A stretch of DNA of 50,893 nucleotides from Candidatus Methylomirabilota bacterium (GTDB lineage: Bacteria > Methylomirabilota > Methylomirabilia > Rokubacteriales > CSP1-6), in contig DASYUQ010000087.1 of the NCBI GenBank assembly GCA_036001065.1, positions 1-50,893 of the forward strand, written 5' to 3'. The translations under genes and the position numbers were made by a program. Below the pieces are notes generated by a model. The model had not been told where the DNA came from, searched no databases, and was given only the letters and a program-made list of their open reading frames with translations. Shown piece after piece: positions 34,462 to 42,329 of the stretch (its first letter is position 1; each line of letters starts with the position of its first letter).

Positions 34462-35226
34462 ATGAAGAAACTGGTTGCGACGATCATGAGTGTGGTGGCG
34501 TTCATCGCCTTCGTTCCGATGGCCGACGCGGCGGCACCCTGCCCGCCCGAGGTCTCGAAAGCGAAGGAGTTGCTGAGCCAGAAGTCCGGTATGGCGCGCG
34601 GGCAGGACGCCCAGGCGCCGCGGTCTCTCGCCGGCGCGCGCGGTCAAGATGCTCAGGCGCCGCGCGGGCAGGACGCGCAAGCCCCGCGTGGCCAGGATGT
34701 CCAGGCGCCGCGGTCCCTCGCCGGCGCCCGGGGTCAGGATGCTCAGGCCCCGCGCGGCCAGGATGCACAAGCCACGCGCGGTCAGGACGCTCAGGCCCCG
34801 CGCGGGCAGGATGCTCAGGCTCCGCGCGGCCAGGATGCCCAGGCTCCGCGGGGGCAGGATGCCCAGGCTCCACGGGGGCAGCGTGGTCTGGATGCTCAGG
34901 CCCAGCGCGGCCAGGATGCTCAGGCTCCGCGGGGGCAGGACGCTCAGGCCCCGCGGGGGCAGCGCGGCCTGGATCCTCAGGCGCAGCGGGGGCAGGACGC
35001 GCAAGCCCCGCGCGGGCAGGACGCCCAGGCCCCGCGTGGTCAGCGTGGGCTGGATGCTGAGGCACAGCGGGGGGCCCAGGCGCCGCGGTCGCTCGCCGGC
35101 GCAAAGCCCTCGGGCGATATCTCCAAGGCGTCGACGCTGGTCAGGGAAGCCGAAGCGGCCTGCAAGGCCGGCGACATGAAGACGGCCAAGTCGAAGGCCG
35201 AAGCCGCTATCACCACGCTTAAGTAG
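34462..35226 (+). CDS. secreted octapeptide-repeat protein (GQDAQAPR)
   Basis: A 254-residue protein that I do not recognise. The signal peptide (MKKLVATIMSVVAFIAFVP...ADA) is followed by a short segment with CPPEVSKAKELLSQKSG. Then come about 14 copies of GQDAQAPR interrupted by three GQRGLDxxAQR units and three SLAGA spacers. A helical tail (ISKASTLVREAEAACKAGDMKTAKSKAEAAITTLK region) ends the protein. GGGGAG just before ATG 34462 is a good ribosome-binding site. The middle is certainly disordered and probably extracytoplasmic. Other frames are also open across the repeat, an effect of the repeated codons. Function unknown. Confidence 0.8.
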   Translation: MKKLVATIMSVVAFIAFVPMADAAAPCPPEVSKAKELLSQKSGMARGQDAQAPRSLAGARGQDAQAPRGQDAQAPRGQDVQAPRSLAGARGQDAQAPRGQDAQATRGQDAQAPRGQDAQAPRGQDAQAPRGQDAQAPRGQRGLDAQAQRGQDAQAPRGQDAQAPRGQRGLDPQAQRGQDAQAPRGQDAQAPRGQRGLDAEAQRGAQAPRSLAGAKPSGDISKASTLVREAEAACKAGDMKTAKSKAEAAITTLK

Positions 35227-35247
35227 TCGACATCGCGACAGACGCTC

Positions 35248-35283
35248 GGGCTCCAGGGCAACCCCCTGGAGCCCTTTTCTTTA
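35248..35283 (+). terminator. Rho-independent terminator
   Basis: Perfect 11-bp stem GGGCTCCAGGG / CCCTGGAGCCC with loop CAACC, followed by TTTTCTTT. It starts 22 bases after the stop of the repeat protein gene, so that gene is a single transcription unit. Confidence 0.92.
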
Positions 35284-35313
35284 GGATCGGGCTCTTGGCC
35301 GAGGTGTCCTAGA

Positions 35314-36780
35314 ATGCGCTCGATGCGTCGCGCGTTGCTCGCCGGCCTCGTAGGGCTGGCCTCGACGACGGCCAACGCCGCCGAGGTCTCGGTTCAGGAA
35401 GCGTTATTAAGCGCCAAGCCCGCCGTCGCCCTTGTCGTTGCGGAGGTCTCATCGGAGGTCCACCTCAGGTGTGCGAGCGGGGGCGACGTCAGGGTCACGC
35501 CGCCACCCTTCCGCGAGACGGGCACCGGGTGGTTCATCACCCCGAGCGGCTGGGTGATCACCAACGCGCATGTCGTCTCGCCGGCCTTCCGCCCACCCGA
35601 GTGGCTGCGGACGCAGCAAGCGCAGAAGGCCGCGCGCCCCGGCTGCCGCGTCGCCGACGTCAAGCTCGACCCCTCGATCTCCGTCATCCTCTCGAATGGG
35701 GTTCGGCTGTCCGCGACCGTCGCCAAGTACAGTCCGCCGGTCGCCGGCGAAGAGATGTCCGGTCAGGATCTCGCCCTCCTGAGGCTCGAGGCGGCCGACA
35801 TGCCGGCGCTCGCCCTGGGCGACTCGAATGCCCTCAAGATCGGCGACCGCGTCCACATCGTGGGCTTCCCGGGCATCGTGCTGACTCACGAGCTGCTCAA
35901 CGCCTCCGCCAAGATGGAAGCCTCGGTGACGAACGGCGCGGTCTCCGGCTTCAAGCAGGACCGCGCGGGCCAGCCCGTGATCCAGACGGACGCCCCCGCC
36001 GCCTGGGGCAACAGCGGCGGTCCGGCGGTCGACGACGCGGGGCGCGTCGTGGGCGTCCTCACGTTCGTCACGCTGGCAGCGGGCGCGGAGGGCGGTATCG
36101 TGCAGGGCTTCAACTTCGTGATCCCGTCTCAGGCCGTGCGAGCGTTCCTCGAAGGGACCGAAGTGAAGCTCGACGAGCCGAGCCGGTTCAACCAGGCTTG
36201 GCAGGCCGCCTTGCACGACTTCTTCTCCGGCAACCATCGCCGGGCGGAGCCGGCGTTCGCCGAGGCCAACCGGCTGCTGCCGGAGATGCCCGACGTCAGG
36301 CGGCTCAGCGCCGAGAACGCGGAGAAGATCAAAAACCCGCCGCCCGTGCCCTTCCCCTGGGCGCTGGTGGCGACGGGGGTGACCGTGGTGAGCCTCGGTG
36401 CCTACGGCGGCCTTCTCGGGCTCCGCTGGAAGCGCAACCGCTTCAGGATCCGGCCATCGGAGGTCATGAAGCTCATCGAGACGTCGCCTGAGCCGCCCGT
36501 GATTCTCGACGTGCGCGAGGCCACGACGTACGCCCAGAGCCCGGTCCGCATTCCCAACTCGCTCCACGTCGCGCCCCAGGCGCTGGAGTCGGGAAGCGCC
36601 CGGCTCCCGGTCGAGCCCGACCGCACGGTCGTCGCCTACTGTACCTGACCCGACGAGGCGACCAGCGCCCGGGTGGCGCACCTGCTGAGGCGGCTCGGCT
36701 ACCGGGACGTGCGGATTCTCAAGGGCGGGCTCGGCAGCTGGGCCAACGCCGGGCTTCCGCTGGAGTCGAAGGCGGGCTAG
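35314..36780 (+). CDS. S1C-type serine protease fused to a rhodanese domain, with in-frame TGA (possible selenoprotein)
   Basis: A signal peptide (ALLAGLVGLASTTANA) leads to a trypsin-like domain with His in VITNAHVVSP, Asp in SGQDLALLRLE and Ser in WGNSGGPAVDD. A helical linker and a membrane helix (about 349-370) follow, then a rhodanese domain (from about 385, VILDVREATTYAQ). The frame meets TGA at 36646-36648, inside the active-site loop YCT[TGA]PDEATSARVA, and stays open to TAG at 36780. The downstream part (LLRRLGYRDVRILKGGLGSWANAGLP) is a perfect rhodanese C-terminus. Related rhodaneses, as I recall, have Cys at this place, so TGA may encode selenocysteine or be a TGC-to-TGA mutation. 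If TGA stops translation, a 444-residue protein with a broken rhodanese results. GAGGTG before ATG 35314 supports that start. There is no PDZ domain. Confidence 0.8.
36646..36679 (+). promoter_or_regulatory. candidate bacterial SECIS hairpin after in-frame TGA
   Basis: A hairpin GCGCC-CGGGT-GGCGC (36665-36679) begins 16 bases after the TGA, and its loop starts 21 bases after it. Its 5-base loop has G at the second position. This fits the known bacterial SECIS rules (apical loop 16-37 bases after UGA, G among the first two loop bases). The stem is only 5 bp and GC-rich DNA forms such stems easily, so this is supportive but not decisive. Confidence 0.45.
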
Positions 36781-36787
36781 CTCGCTC

Positions 36788-36851
36788 GGAGGGGGCGGAA
36801 GTTACGGCCCCCTCCCCCAGAAAGGGATCGCGCGGGCGAAGCCCGCGCTCG
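36788..36851. repeat. intergenic hairpins and GC-rich repeat, copy C
   Basis: Two stems follow the protease-rhodanese gene: GGAGGGGGC / GCCCCCTCC (9 bp, 36788-36815) and CGCGGGC-GAA-GCCCGCG (36831-36847). The order CCCCCTCCCCCAG, GGATCGCGCGGGC, CCGCGCTCGAAC parallels copies A and B. The first stem may also end transcription of the protease-rhodanese gene, although no T-run follows. Confidence 0.55.
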
Positions 36852-36875
36852 AACGGTGATTACTCCGGCGCGTGG

Positions 36876-37211
36876 CTAGCTGCGGAGGCGCCCCGTGTCG
36901 CCGAGCACGCGGTCCACGAACGCTCCCGCCAGCCCCGTGTAGGCCGCGGGATCGAGCAGGCGGTCCAGCTCGGCGGTGGCGGCCAGGTCGCGCTTGACGG
37001 CGTCGAGGTCGAGCCGCTCGACGCGGGCACCGCGCGCGATGGCGTCGGCCGCCGCGGCGGGAATGATGCCGAGCTCGGCCTGGCCGGCGGCCAGCGCCGC
37101 CTCCACGTCGCGCCAGCGCTGGATCATCGCGCGCTCGTCGAAGAGAGCGCGCATCTTCGACGCCGCGAACTGACCGCCGAACAGCTCGAAGTCGATGACG
37201 TGGCTAGGCAC
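36876..37211 (-). pseudogene. adenylosuccinate lyase / carboxymuconate cycloisomerase family, internal deletion
   Basis: A 111-residue frame that joins the N-terminal about 75 residues of a class II fumarase-family lyase (VIDFELFGGQFAASKMRALF ... VKRDLAATA) directly to a C-terminal tail (LDRLLDPAAYTGLAGAFVDRVLG). The whole middle, about 350 residues including the catalytic helices and the GSSxMPxKxN loop, is missing, yet the frame is kept. The start GTG 37211 overlaps the HIT gene stop by 8 bases. It cannot be catalytically active. The tail resembles PcaB-type more than PurB, which is only a guess. Confidence 0.7.
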
Positions 37212-37539
37212 CCGAACGCCGCCCCGCCAGGAAGTGGAAGTGCACGTGGTAGACGTGCTGCCCGCCCTCGGGGCCACAGTTGACACCCACGCGGTAGCCG
37301 CGCTCGGCGAAGCCCTTGGCCTCGCCGAGCTTCCGCGCCGCCAGCAGACAGCGCCCGACCACCTCGACGTCGCCGGGCTCCATCGCCATGATGGAGGCGA
37401 TGTGGCGCTTGGGCACGATCAACAGGTGCACCGGCGCCTTGGGATAGATGTCCTTGAAGGCCAGCACGGCGTCGTCCTCGTACTCGATGTCGGCCGGGAT
37501 CTTCCGGTCGACGATCCGGCAGAACAGACAGTCGCTCAT
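37204..37539 (-). CDS. HIT family nucleotide hydrolase/transferase (HinT-like)
   Basis: A protein of 111 residues starting MSDCLFCRIVDRKIPADI. It has FKDIYPKAPVHLLIVPKRH and the histidine triad as HVYHVHFHFL near the C-terminus. HinT-like enzymes hydrolyse adenosine phosphoramidates. I chose the ATG at 37539; an ATG five codons upstream (37554) is also possible. It overlaps the lyase remnant by 8 bases. Its promoter probably shares the AT-rich spot at about 37.56 kb with the divergent small gene. Confidence 0.92.
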   Translation of the reverse strand: MSDCLFCRIVDRKIPADIEYEDDAVLAFKDIYPKAPVHLLIVPKRHIASIMAMEPGDVEVVGRCLLAARKLGEAKGFAERGYRVGVNCGPEGGQHVYHVHFHFLAGRRSGA

Positions 37540-37562
37540 GGGCTCGGGGGTCATGCGCTCTG

Positions 37563-37568
37563 TATAAT
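37563..37568 (+). promoter_or_regulatory. consensus -10 box, implies leaderless transcript
   Basis: TATAAT ends 7 bases before the ATG of the small gene at 37576, so transcription would start at or next to the ATG. No clear -35 hexamer is seen 17 bases upstream (the region is G-rich). The same AT-rich spot could serve the divergent HIT gene. Confidence 0.5.
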
Positions 37569-37575
37569 ACGGCGC

Positions 37576-37716
37576 ATGGGAACCTGTCCGAAGTGCAAGC
37601 TCCGCATCCGCCGCAACGGCAACCACATCAAGCTGGGCACCACCTGGTACCACAAGTTCTGCCCGCGGCGCCCGGTCGCGGCGAAGAAGCCGCCCGCCGC
37701 CGCCACGAAGACCTGA
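37576..37716 (+). CDS. 46-residue zinc-ribbon-like protein
   Basis: A small basic protein: MGTCPKCKLRIRRNGNHIK, then HKFCPRRP and a Lys/Ala/Pro-rich tail. The CPKC pair plus the downstream His and Cys could bind one zinc ion. It has a consensus -10 box directly upstream and a hairpin directly downstream, which is good evidence for a real gene. No family is recognised. Its charge suggests nucleic acid or ribosome binding, which is inference. Confidence 0.65.
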   Translation: MGTCPKCKLRIRRNGNHIKLGTTWYHKFCPRRPVAAKKPPAAATKT

Positions 37717-37736
37717 GGCGGGCGCGGGACGAGAAC

Positions 37737-37757
37737 GGGCCGGGGTTTTCCCGGCCC
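37737..37757 (+). terminator. terminator-like hairpin
   Basis: GGGCCGGG-GTTTT-CCCGGCCC, a perfect 8-bp stem, starts 20 bases after the stop of the 46-residue gene. No T-run follows on the plus strand, so efficiency is uncertain. Confidence 0.6.
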
Positions 37758-37903
37758 GCGTCGCGTCAACTGGTGGAGGGTAAGGGATTCGTAGGCCACG
37801 TCTTCAATAATCGCGCACTTCTGGAGCACACCCTTGTGCAAAATGCGGCAGAGCACGGCACTCCACGCAACCAGGCGCAACCGGGTTTCTGGTGCAGGCA
37901 GGG

Positions 37904-37945
37904 GGGCAGCTCAGGGACTCGATCCCTGGACTTCCTGATTAAAAG
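37904..37945 (-). pseudogene. 3' half of a tRNA-Lys(UUU)-like gene, probable attachment site
   Basis: On the minus strand the sequence runs from an anticodon loop CTTTTAA through the 3' anticodon stem TCAGG, a 5-base variable loop AAGTC, a T-arm CAGGG-ATCGAGT-CCCTG and a 7-base acceptor strand AGCTGCC. Every spacing is that of a class I tRNA. The 5' half is missing: upstream bases do not pair with the anticodon stem or acceptor and no D-arm is seen. No CCA is encoded. It stands exactly where core genes give way to accessory DNA. Confidence 0.6.
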
Positions 37946-37958
37946 ACGAGGGCCGCTG

Positions 37959-38483
37959 ATGAGCCGGCCCTCTCCTCTTTCCGCGATGTTTGCGACCCTA
38001 CGAGCCCGGATCGGCCCACCTAGGTTTGAGTTCGTGTTCGATCCAGAGTGTTCGAGTTGCGTCTGGAATCGTTTTGGTCGGCTGCCGTGGTTTCGGGTTG
38101 GAATTGTCAACTCCGGCGAGCGGACGATCGAAGATGCTGGCGTGTTTTTGATTGAGTTTGGTGGCTTCCCGATGCAATTGCCATCGCTACTCCGCTGGAT
38201 GGACGATCAGGCAGAGCCCGGCACAACCCGACCGCTACATCCAACCACCCATGGCACGCATCGACATGTTGATCTGGTCAACGAGACGGGACAGACGGGC
38301 TGGATGCATGTCTCTCTGGCCCGCGGACATTACCCGATCTTTTGGTGGTGGCGTAAATGCGAGTACCGCATCGTACTCTCCGTTGAAGGCGCGAACGCGG
38401 CACCGGTAGGTCGCGTCCTGACTCTATCATTTGATGATGCCGGTTGTCCGTTGTTGAGAGACGACGGCCCATTTAAACCATGA
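37959..38483 (+). CDS. hypothetical protein
   Basis: A frame of 174 residues from ATG 37959 (or 165 from ATG 37986); neither start has a clear ribosome-binding site. It contains FRVGIVNSGERTIEDAGVFLIEFGG, split by alternating hydrophobic strands, and ends SVEGANAAPVGRVLTLSFDDAGCPLL, suggesting a beta-sandwich. No family is recognised. The composition is less GC-rich than the core genes. It is the first gene right of the tRNA remnant. Confidence 0.5.
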   Translation: MSRPSPLSAMFATLRARIGPPRFEFVFDPECSSCVWNRFGRLPWFRVGIVNSGERTIEDAGVFLIEFGGFPMQLPSLLRWMDDQAEPGTTRPLHPTTHGTHRHVDLVNETGQTGWMHVSLARGHYPIFWWWRKCEYRIVLSVEGANAAPVGRVLTLSFDDAGCPLLRDDGPFKP

Positions 38484-38938
38484 TTGATGAAGGTCTTGAG
38501 CCTCCTCGTGCAGGGTTCATTGATTCTCCGATTGCCTCTCTGCCACGCCTCGTATGCGCCGAGGACTATCCACGTTCATAAACCTTTGACCTCCGGCGCC
38601 CGCGCCAAGCCCGAAACAACATGAGCTTCTCGAAACCAGGCTGAGCCGTCCCAGAATCACTTCTTTTATGCATGCTGCGCAAACTCGGGTCGGTACAAGC
38701 CTGGGAAGATCCTCACGGTCGGATCCCAAGTGGGGTCTTCCTGAGAATCAGCCGCCTTGGCCGCAGCGGCAAGAGCGCCGGGTAGGCACAGGTTGCGGTC
38801 CTCGTGGAGCTCAGCTTTGTGAACGGCCGACAGGCCGGACACAAAGCAGCTGGGGTATCAGCTAGACCACATCTTCAGGCAACGCGAACCCGTCTCGCCG
38901 CGCGCAGCCTGAGCAATATTTTGCAGAACCGCCCGGCA
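38484..38938. other. 455-bp gap, nothing recognised
   Basis: Short frames on both strands have no coding character. I see no strong promoter, terminator or repeat here. Confidence 0.5.
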
Positions 38939-40390
38939 TCAAAGCGAGGGCAGGCCGAGTAGGAAGGAAAGAAAACGGTCCTCCTCGCCCTCCTCGACGA
39001 GACGCCACGCCTTAGTGAGCTCATCGAGCGTCAGCAGGCAAACGCGACGAGCGAGGGCGCCCTCCCTCACGGCCGAATCACCTTCCTGTCCGGCAAAAAG
39101 CGCAGGAACTAGAATCACTTCGGTCATTTCGCCGAACTCCCGGCGGAGCAAGCTGGTGGCATGGAGGAGTTTCTCGTAATCCTCACCTCGCGGGACGTTG
39201 ATAGTGCACGCGCCGACGACCAGCACGCGACGCGGCGCGTGGTAAGCGAGCAGATCCGCGGTCGCGACTTGAACGCTGGTCTCGGGATGGCGCATCTGGT
39301 CGTCGCGCTCGAGGTCGATGGTCCGGAAGCCCGCAAGCGTCAAGAGGTGAGCAACGCTCGCCTGGAACGCCATCTGCGGGCTGCGATCGAGCTTGCGATG
39401 CGGCGTCTCGTACGGACGCTCGAGCCGTCGGCGCACCTCGGTGAGATCCCAGAATCGCGAGAGACAGACCAGGAGTGGGTTGCGCTCAGCGAGCGGCAGA
39501 AGATCGTGAACTCGCCGGCGCAGCTCGTCGAGCTCGGGGAGAGCAGGGTGCGTGAGCACGATGTCTATGAGTTCTTCTCGATCCGCCTTGAGCTCGGTCG
39601 ATCCGCGCTGGACTACAAAGTCCCCGCGCTCACCCGCAGCTCGAAGGAAGACCTCGCGGTGCTCCAGGACAGCCAGGCCATCTGGCGCGCGCTTCGTTAG
39701 GAAGCAGCGAAATCCGCCAAGGCTCTTGGCTGCTATCGCCTCAATGGCGAGAACAGTACCGTCGAAGCCGAGTTCGGTAATACTCGCTGGCATCAGGACT
39801 TCGGTGAATACGTTGCCGAAGCGGGTCGAGGTATCGCGCACTTCGAGGTATGCCCGCATCGCGGTCTCGCACGATGGGAGCCCGAGCTCTCGGCGGACCT
39901 CCGCATCGAGCACAGCGATATCGGTCGTCTTCGCGGGGAAAACCCCTCCGTTGGGGGTGTAGGAGAACTCGATACCCGGCCAAATTTCTTTACCAATAGG
40001 TTCGCAAGTATGTCGGTACCGCTCGATGCGCCCTTTCAGGTCGCCCGCATTAAGCGGAGCCGTCTCAAGGCTTAGCCCCTCAGGGGCGACGCGGGCGAGC
40101 AGCACGTGCCTTGGTGGTAGAGCCGGAAGCTGAGATAAGGGGACGACGGCATGGAAGATTGCGAAGCGATCCGTGCGCGGCCTCCCGAGTCGGCGCTCAA
40201 GCTCCAAGTACTTGCCGCGGATGGTTTCCTGGGAATGGAATGAGACCCGGATCACCGTCCGAAGGGGCAGCCACTCGCCTGCACTGACGCTGGTTGACTC
40301 CCGGCACGCCGCGACCCTGATATCGACGGTCTGCAGGGCGTCGGCAAGGCCGACGAGTACCTCCCCGAGGGACACCATTATGCTTCCCAC
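38939..40390 (-). CDS. uncharacterised 483-residue protein with a possible nuclease-like C-terminal domain
   Basis: No family is recognised. The N-terminal half (about 1-290) is mixed alpha/beta without clear motifs. The last third contains FQASVAHLLTLAGF, an acid in ATADLLAYHAPRRVLVVGACT and a helix with EDYEKLLHATSLLRR. This resembles the strand-acid-strand core of restriction-endonuclease-like folds, but the usual ExK is replaced by GACT, so activity is doubtful. An alternative start is Met5. It is a single gene facing leftward and is flanked by gaps. An accessory or defence role is inference from location only. Confidence 0.65.
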   Translation of the reverse strand: MGSIMVSLGEVLVGLADALQTVDIRVAACRESTSVSAGEWLPLRTVIRVSFHSQETIRGKYLELERRLGRPRTDRFAIFHAVVPLSQLPALPPRHVLLARVAPEGLSLETAPLNAGDLKGRIERYRHTCEPIGKEIWPGIEFSYTPNGGVFPAKTTDIAVLDAEVRRELGLPSCETAMRAYLEVRDTSTRFGNVFTEVLMPASITELGFDGTVLAIEAIAAKSLGGFRCFLTKRAPDGLAVLEHREVFLRAAGERGDFVVQRGSTELKADREELIDIVLTHPALPELDELRRRVHDLLPLAERNPLLVCLSRFWDLTEVRRRLERPYETPHRKLDRSPQMAFQASVAHLLTLAGFRTIDLERDDQMRHPETSVQVATADLLAYHAPRRVLVVGACTINVPRGEDYEKLLHATSLLRREFGEMTEVILVPALFAGQEGDSAVREGALARRVCLLTLDELTKAWRLVEEGEEDRFLSFLLGLPSL

Positions 40391-40677
40391 GAACTACGAT
40401 CCTAACCCATGCTGGCGGAAGCGCCACCGCGCCAGTCGAACGCCGGGCAAGCGTCCCGACGCCGCCCCTGGTCTAGGCGCTCGGCTCGAAGGAATCGGGT
40501 CCGCTGACGACCGCTAGGCGTAGTCGCCGCCAGATCCAGCGGTGGCCCATTGGCGGGGTGCGTGGCCTTCCCATGTGAGAGCGAGTGCTGTGAAGCCAGT
40601 TTCTTGAAGTCGCAGCCGGTCGTTGGGCCCGGCCTAAGATCCCCCGTGCGGGGGGTGGACCGAAAACCCCCTCAGAG

Positions 40678-41186
40678 ATGTGTCACGTAAGCCGGCGAAC
40701 GCCAGAAGACTTTCGGCTTACCGATCCTCGCCAGGCGAGGATCTACGAGCTCCTGCGGCTCGTCAGTCCTGGCGCCGCGGCCTTTTTCCGCGAGGCGTGC
40801 TTCCTCATGGCCTCGGGGGCCATGGCGAACACAACCCATCTCGTGGCCCATTTGCTCCGCGAGATCGAAAGCTCGCTGCTGCGCCGTCGTTCTCCCATCA
40901 GACTTCTCGCCGCAGAATCCCAATGAAGCCCATAAGCAGGAGATCCAAGCGACTCTCGCCGCCTACGACTTCAACGATGCCGACGCGATTGGTGCGATCT
41001 GGCTGAAGCTCGCGGGCCGGAGTACCGGGAGCCTCTTCGGCTTTGCACACCGAGATGCGCTGGGGCCGCCCCGGCAGGTTGACGAGGGATTCCGACGCTT
41101 CTGGGAGGAGATGCAGAGCCTGCTCGATGTCGTCCTCAAGACCTTCGAGCGGCGCTTTCTCGACTCCTTCCCGCGCCTGGACTAGC
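40678..41186 (+). pseudogene. frameshifted, truncated gene of unknown function
   Basis: Frame one gives PRQARIYELLRLVSPGAAAFF, then FFREACFLMASGAM and TTHLVAHLLREIESSL. It stops at 40924, but a one-base slip near 40880 leads into AVVLPSDFSPQNPNEAHKQE and FNDADAIGAIWLKLAGR, up to TAG at 41186. Similar residues (LLAKATPGERVRR) continue after that stop. It is the start of a larger, helical protein whose rest is lost. I recall a large unnamed family with the TTHLVAHLLREIES segment, of unknown function. Confidence 0.5.
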
Positions 41187-41623
41187 TCCTGGCCAAGGCG
41201 ACCCCCGGCGAGCGCGTCCGACGCATATCGCCGAGCGGGCTCCCAGCCGATGATTTCTGTACCAGGGGCATGGACATAGGCATCCGGACCAGTGGCTCCG
41301 CACGGCGACCGTGCATTCCGGCCATAGACAGGGCCCTCAAACTGCCTCTCCTGAGTTCGTCGGGCTGGCATGGAGGCAACCCCAACGAGTGGCAGGCTCA
41401 AAAACCTCTGGCAAGAGCGCCTCGGGAGAGCCGCGCCTTTAGCGGGCATTTGAGCGGCCGTCTCCTTGGTTCAAAAAGAAATGGTTCTGGCAAGGGGCGA
41501 GGGAAAAGGGTCCTGTGAGCCAGGAGGATAGCGACAGATGCTACAAAGGAGGACGCACGAGATGCCTTTCACGGGCACTGCGGCCATCAGGTACGGCATA
41601 GCATGCGCTGGACCGTAGGACAC
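41187..41623. other. 437-bp gap containing direct-repeat copy 1
   Basis: No convincing gene. The stretch holds a few codons that may continue the pseudogene to the left and one copy of an 18-bp direct repeat. Confidence 0.5.
41256..41273. repeat. 18-bp direct repeat, copy 1
   Basis: TCTGTACCAGGGGCATGG, identical to 49127-49144. The pair encloses 7.9 kb holding the two defence-like modules. Confidence 0.6.
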
Positions 41624-42016
41624 CTATCGGCTTACTGTCTTACCCTTGAATCGTTCCTTTCGATCGGGCGGCTCATTTTGACGAGATTTCGCGTAGGCTA
41701 GCGTGCGTTTGACTTGGTGCTCTGCAAAATATCGGAGAATCTCATCCTGCGTCTTGCCTGCGAGTTCCTCTTGTAGCCGACTGATTGCTGCCTGGATGAT
41801 GAGCGAACGACTAGCCTTCGGGTACCCGGCTTGGTGGAGTTGCTCGGTGGTTTGATCTACCGACGCTGCTTGGTCCGTGTGTAAGCTGATAGCGACCACC
41901 TTGTACGTCTTGGCGGACGTTTCAGAGCCACTCGCTCGCTTTCCCGGTCGGCGCTTTCTCATGACTCGCTGCTTCACATGCCCAGCTCTGCTCGCCATCC
42001 GCCGCATCTCCGACAT
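41624..42016 (-). CDS. small basic protein, ribbon-helix-helix-like
   Basis: A 130-residue protein rich in Arg and Lys. The middle (YKVVAISLHTDQAASVDQTT ... YPKASRSLIIQAAISRLQEEL) has a strand followed by two helices as in ribbon-helix-helix DNA-binding proteins, and the flanks are charged and disordered. It could be a regulator or an antitoxin; no toxin gene lies beside it. Translation may instead begin at Met19. It is transcribed away from the metallo-hydrolase gene 313 bp to its right, so it might control that cluster; this is inference. Confidence 0.5.
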   Translation of the reverse strand: MSEMRRMASRAGHVKQRVMRKRRPGKRASGSETSAKTYKVVAISLHTDQAASVDQTTEQLHQAGYPKASRSLIIQAAISRLQEELAGKTQDEILRYFAEHQVKRTLAYAKSRQNEPPDRKERFKGKTVSR

Positions 42017-42329
42017 TGGCGTAGGGACCTTGCGAATGTGGAGCCTAGCCTGCCGAAAGTATCCCCCAATGCCGCGATCACTATCGAATTAAAAAGAGCC
42101 GAGTCGAGGGCGGCTGATATTCAGCAGCTCATCGACCGGGGCCCCACAAAGTGCTCGGAAGAGCTTCATAAGTGCGTAATAATCCTGGCGTCGGCAGTTT
42201 CGGCTTGGTGAGTCTCGGGCTCGTCTGCTATGTTTCAAAATCTCCGGGCGGCAGGGGCGGTGCTGGAGCGACTCCCCGCCTTGCTTGACCCGCTGACGGC
42301 GTTCTAAACGGTAGGAACTGGAGGCGGAC
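42017..42329. other. 313-bp divergent promoter region
   Basis: No gene recognised. This is the space between the RHH-like gene and the defence-like cluster. GGAGG lies 6-7 bases before the ATG at 42330. No clear -35/-10 pair was found. Confidence 0.4.

Noticed and set aside
34386-35179. Long open frames in the other plus frame and on the minus strand over the octapeptide repeat
   Set aside because: They arise because a 24-base repeat keeps every frame open; only the 34462 frame has a signal peptide, a ribosome-binding site and non-repeat ends.
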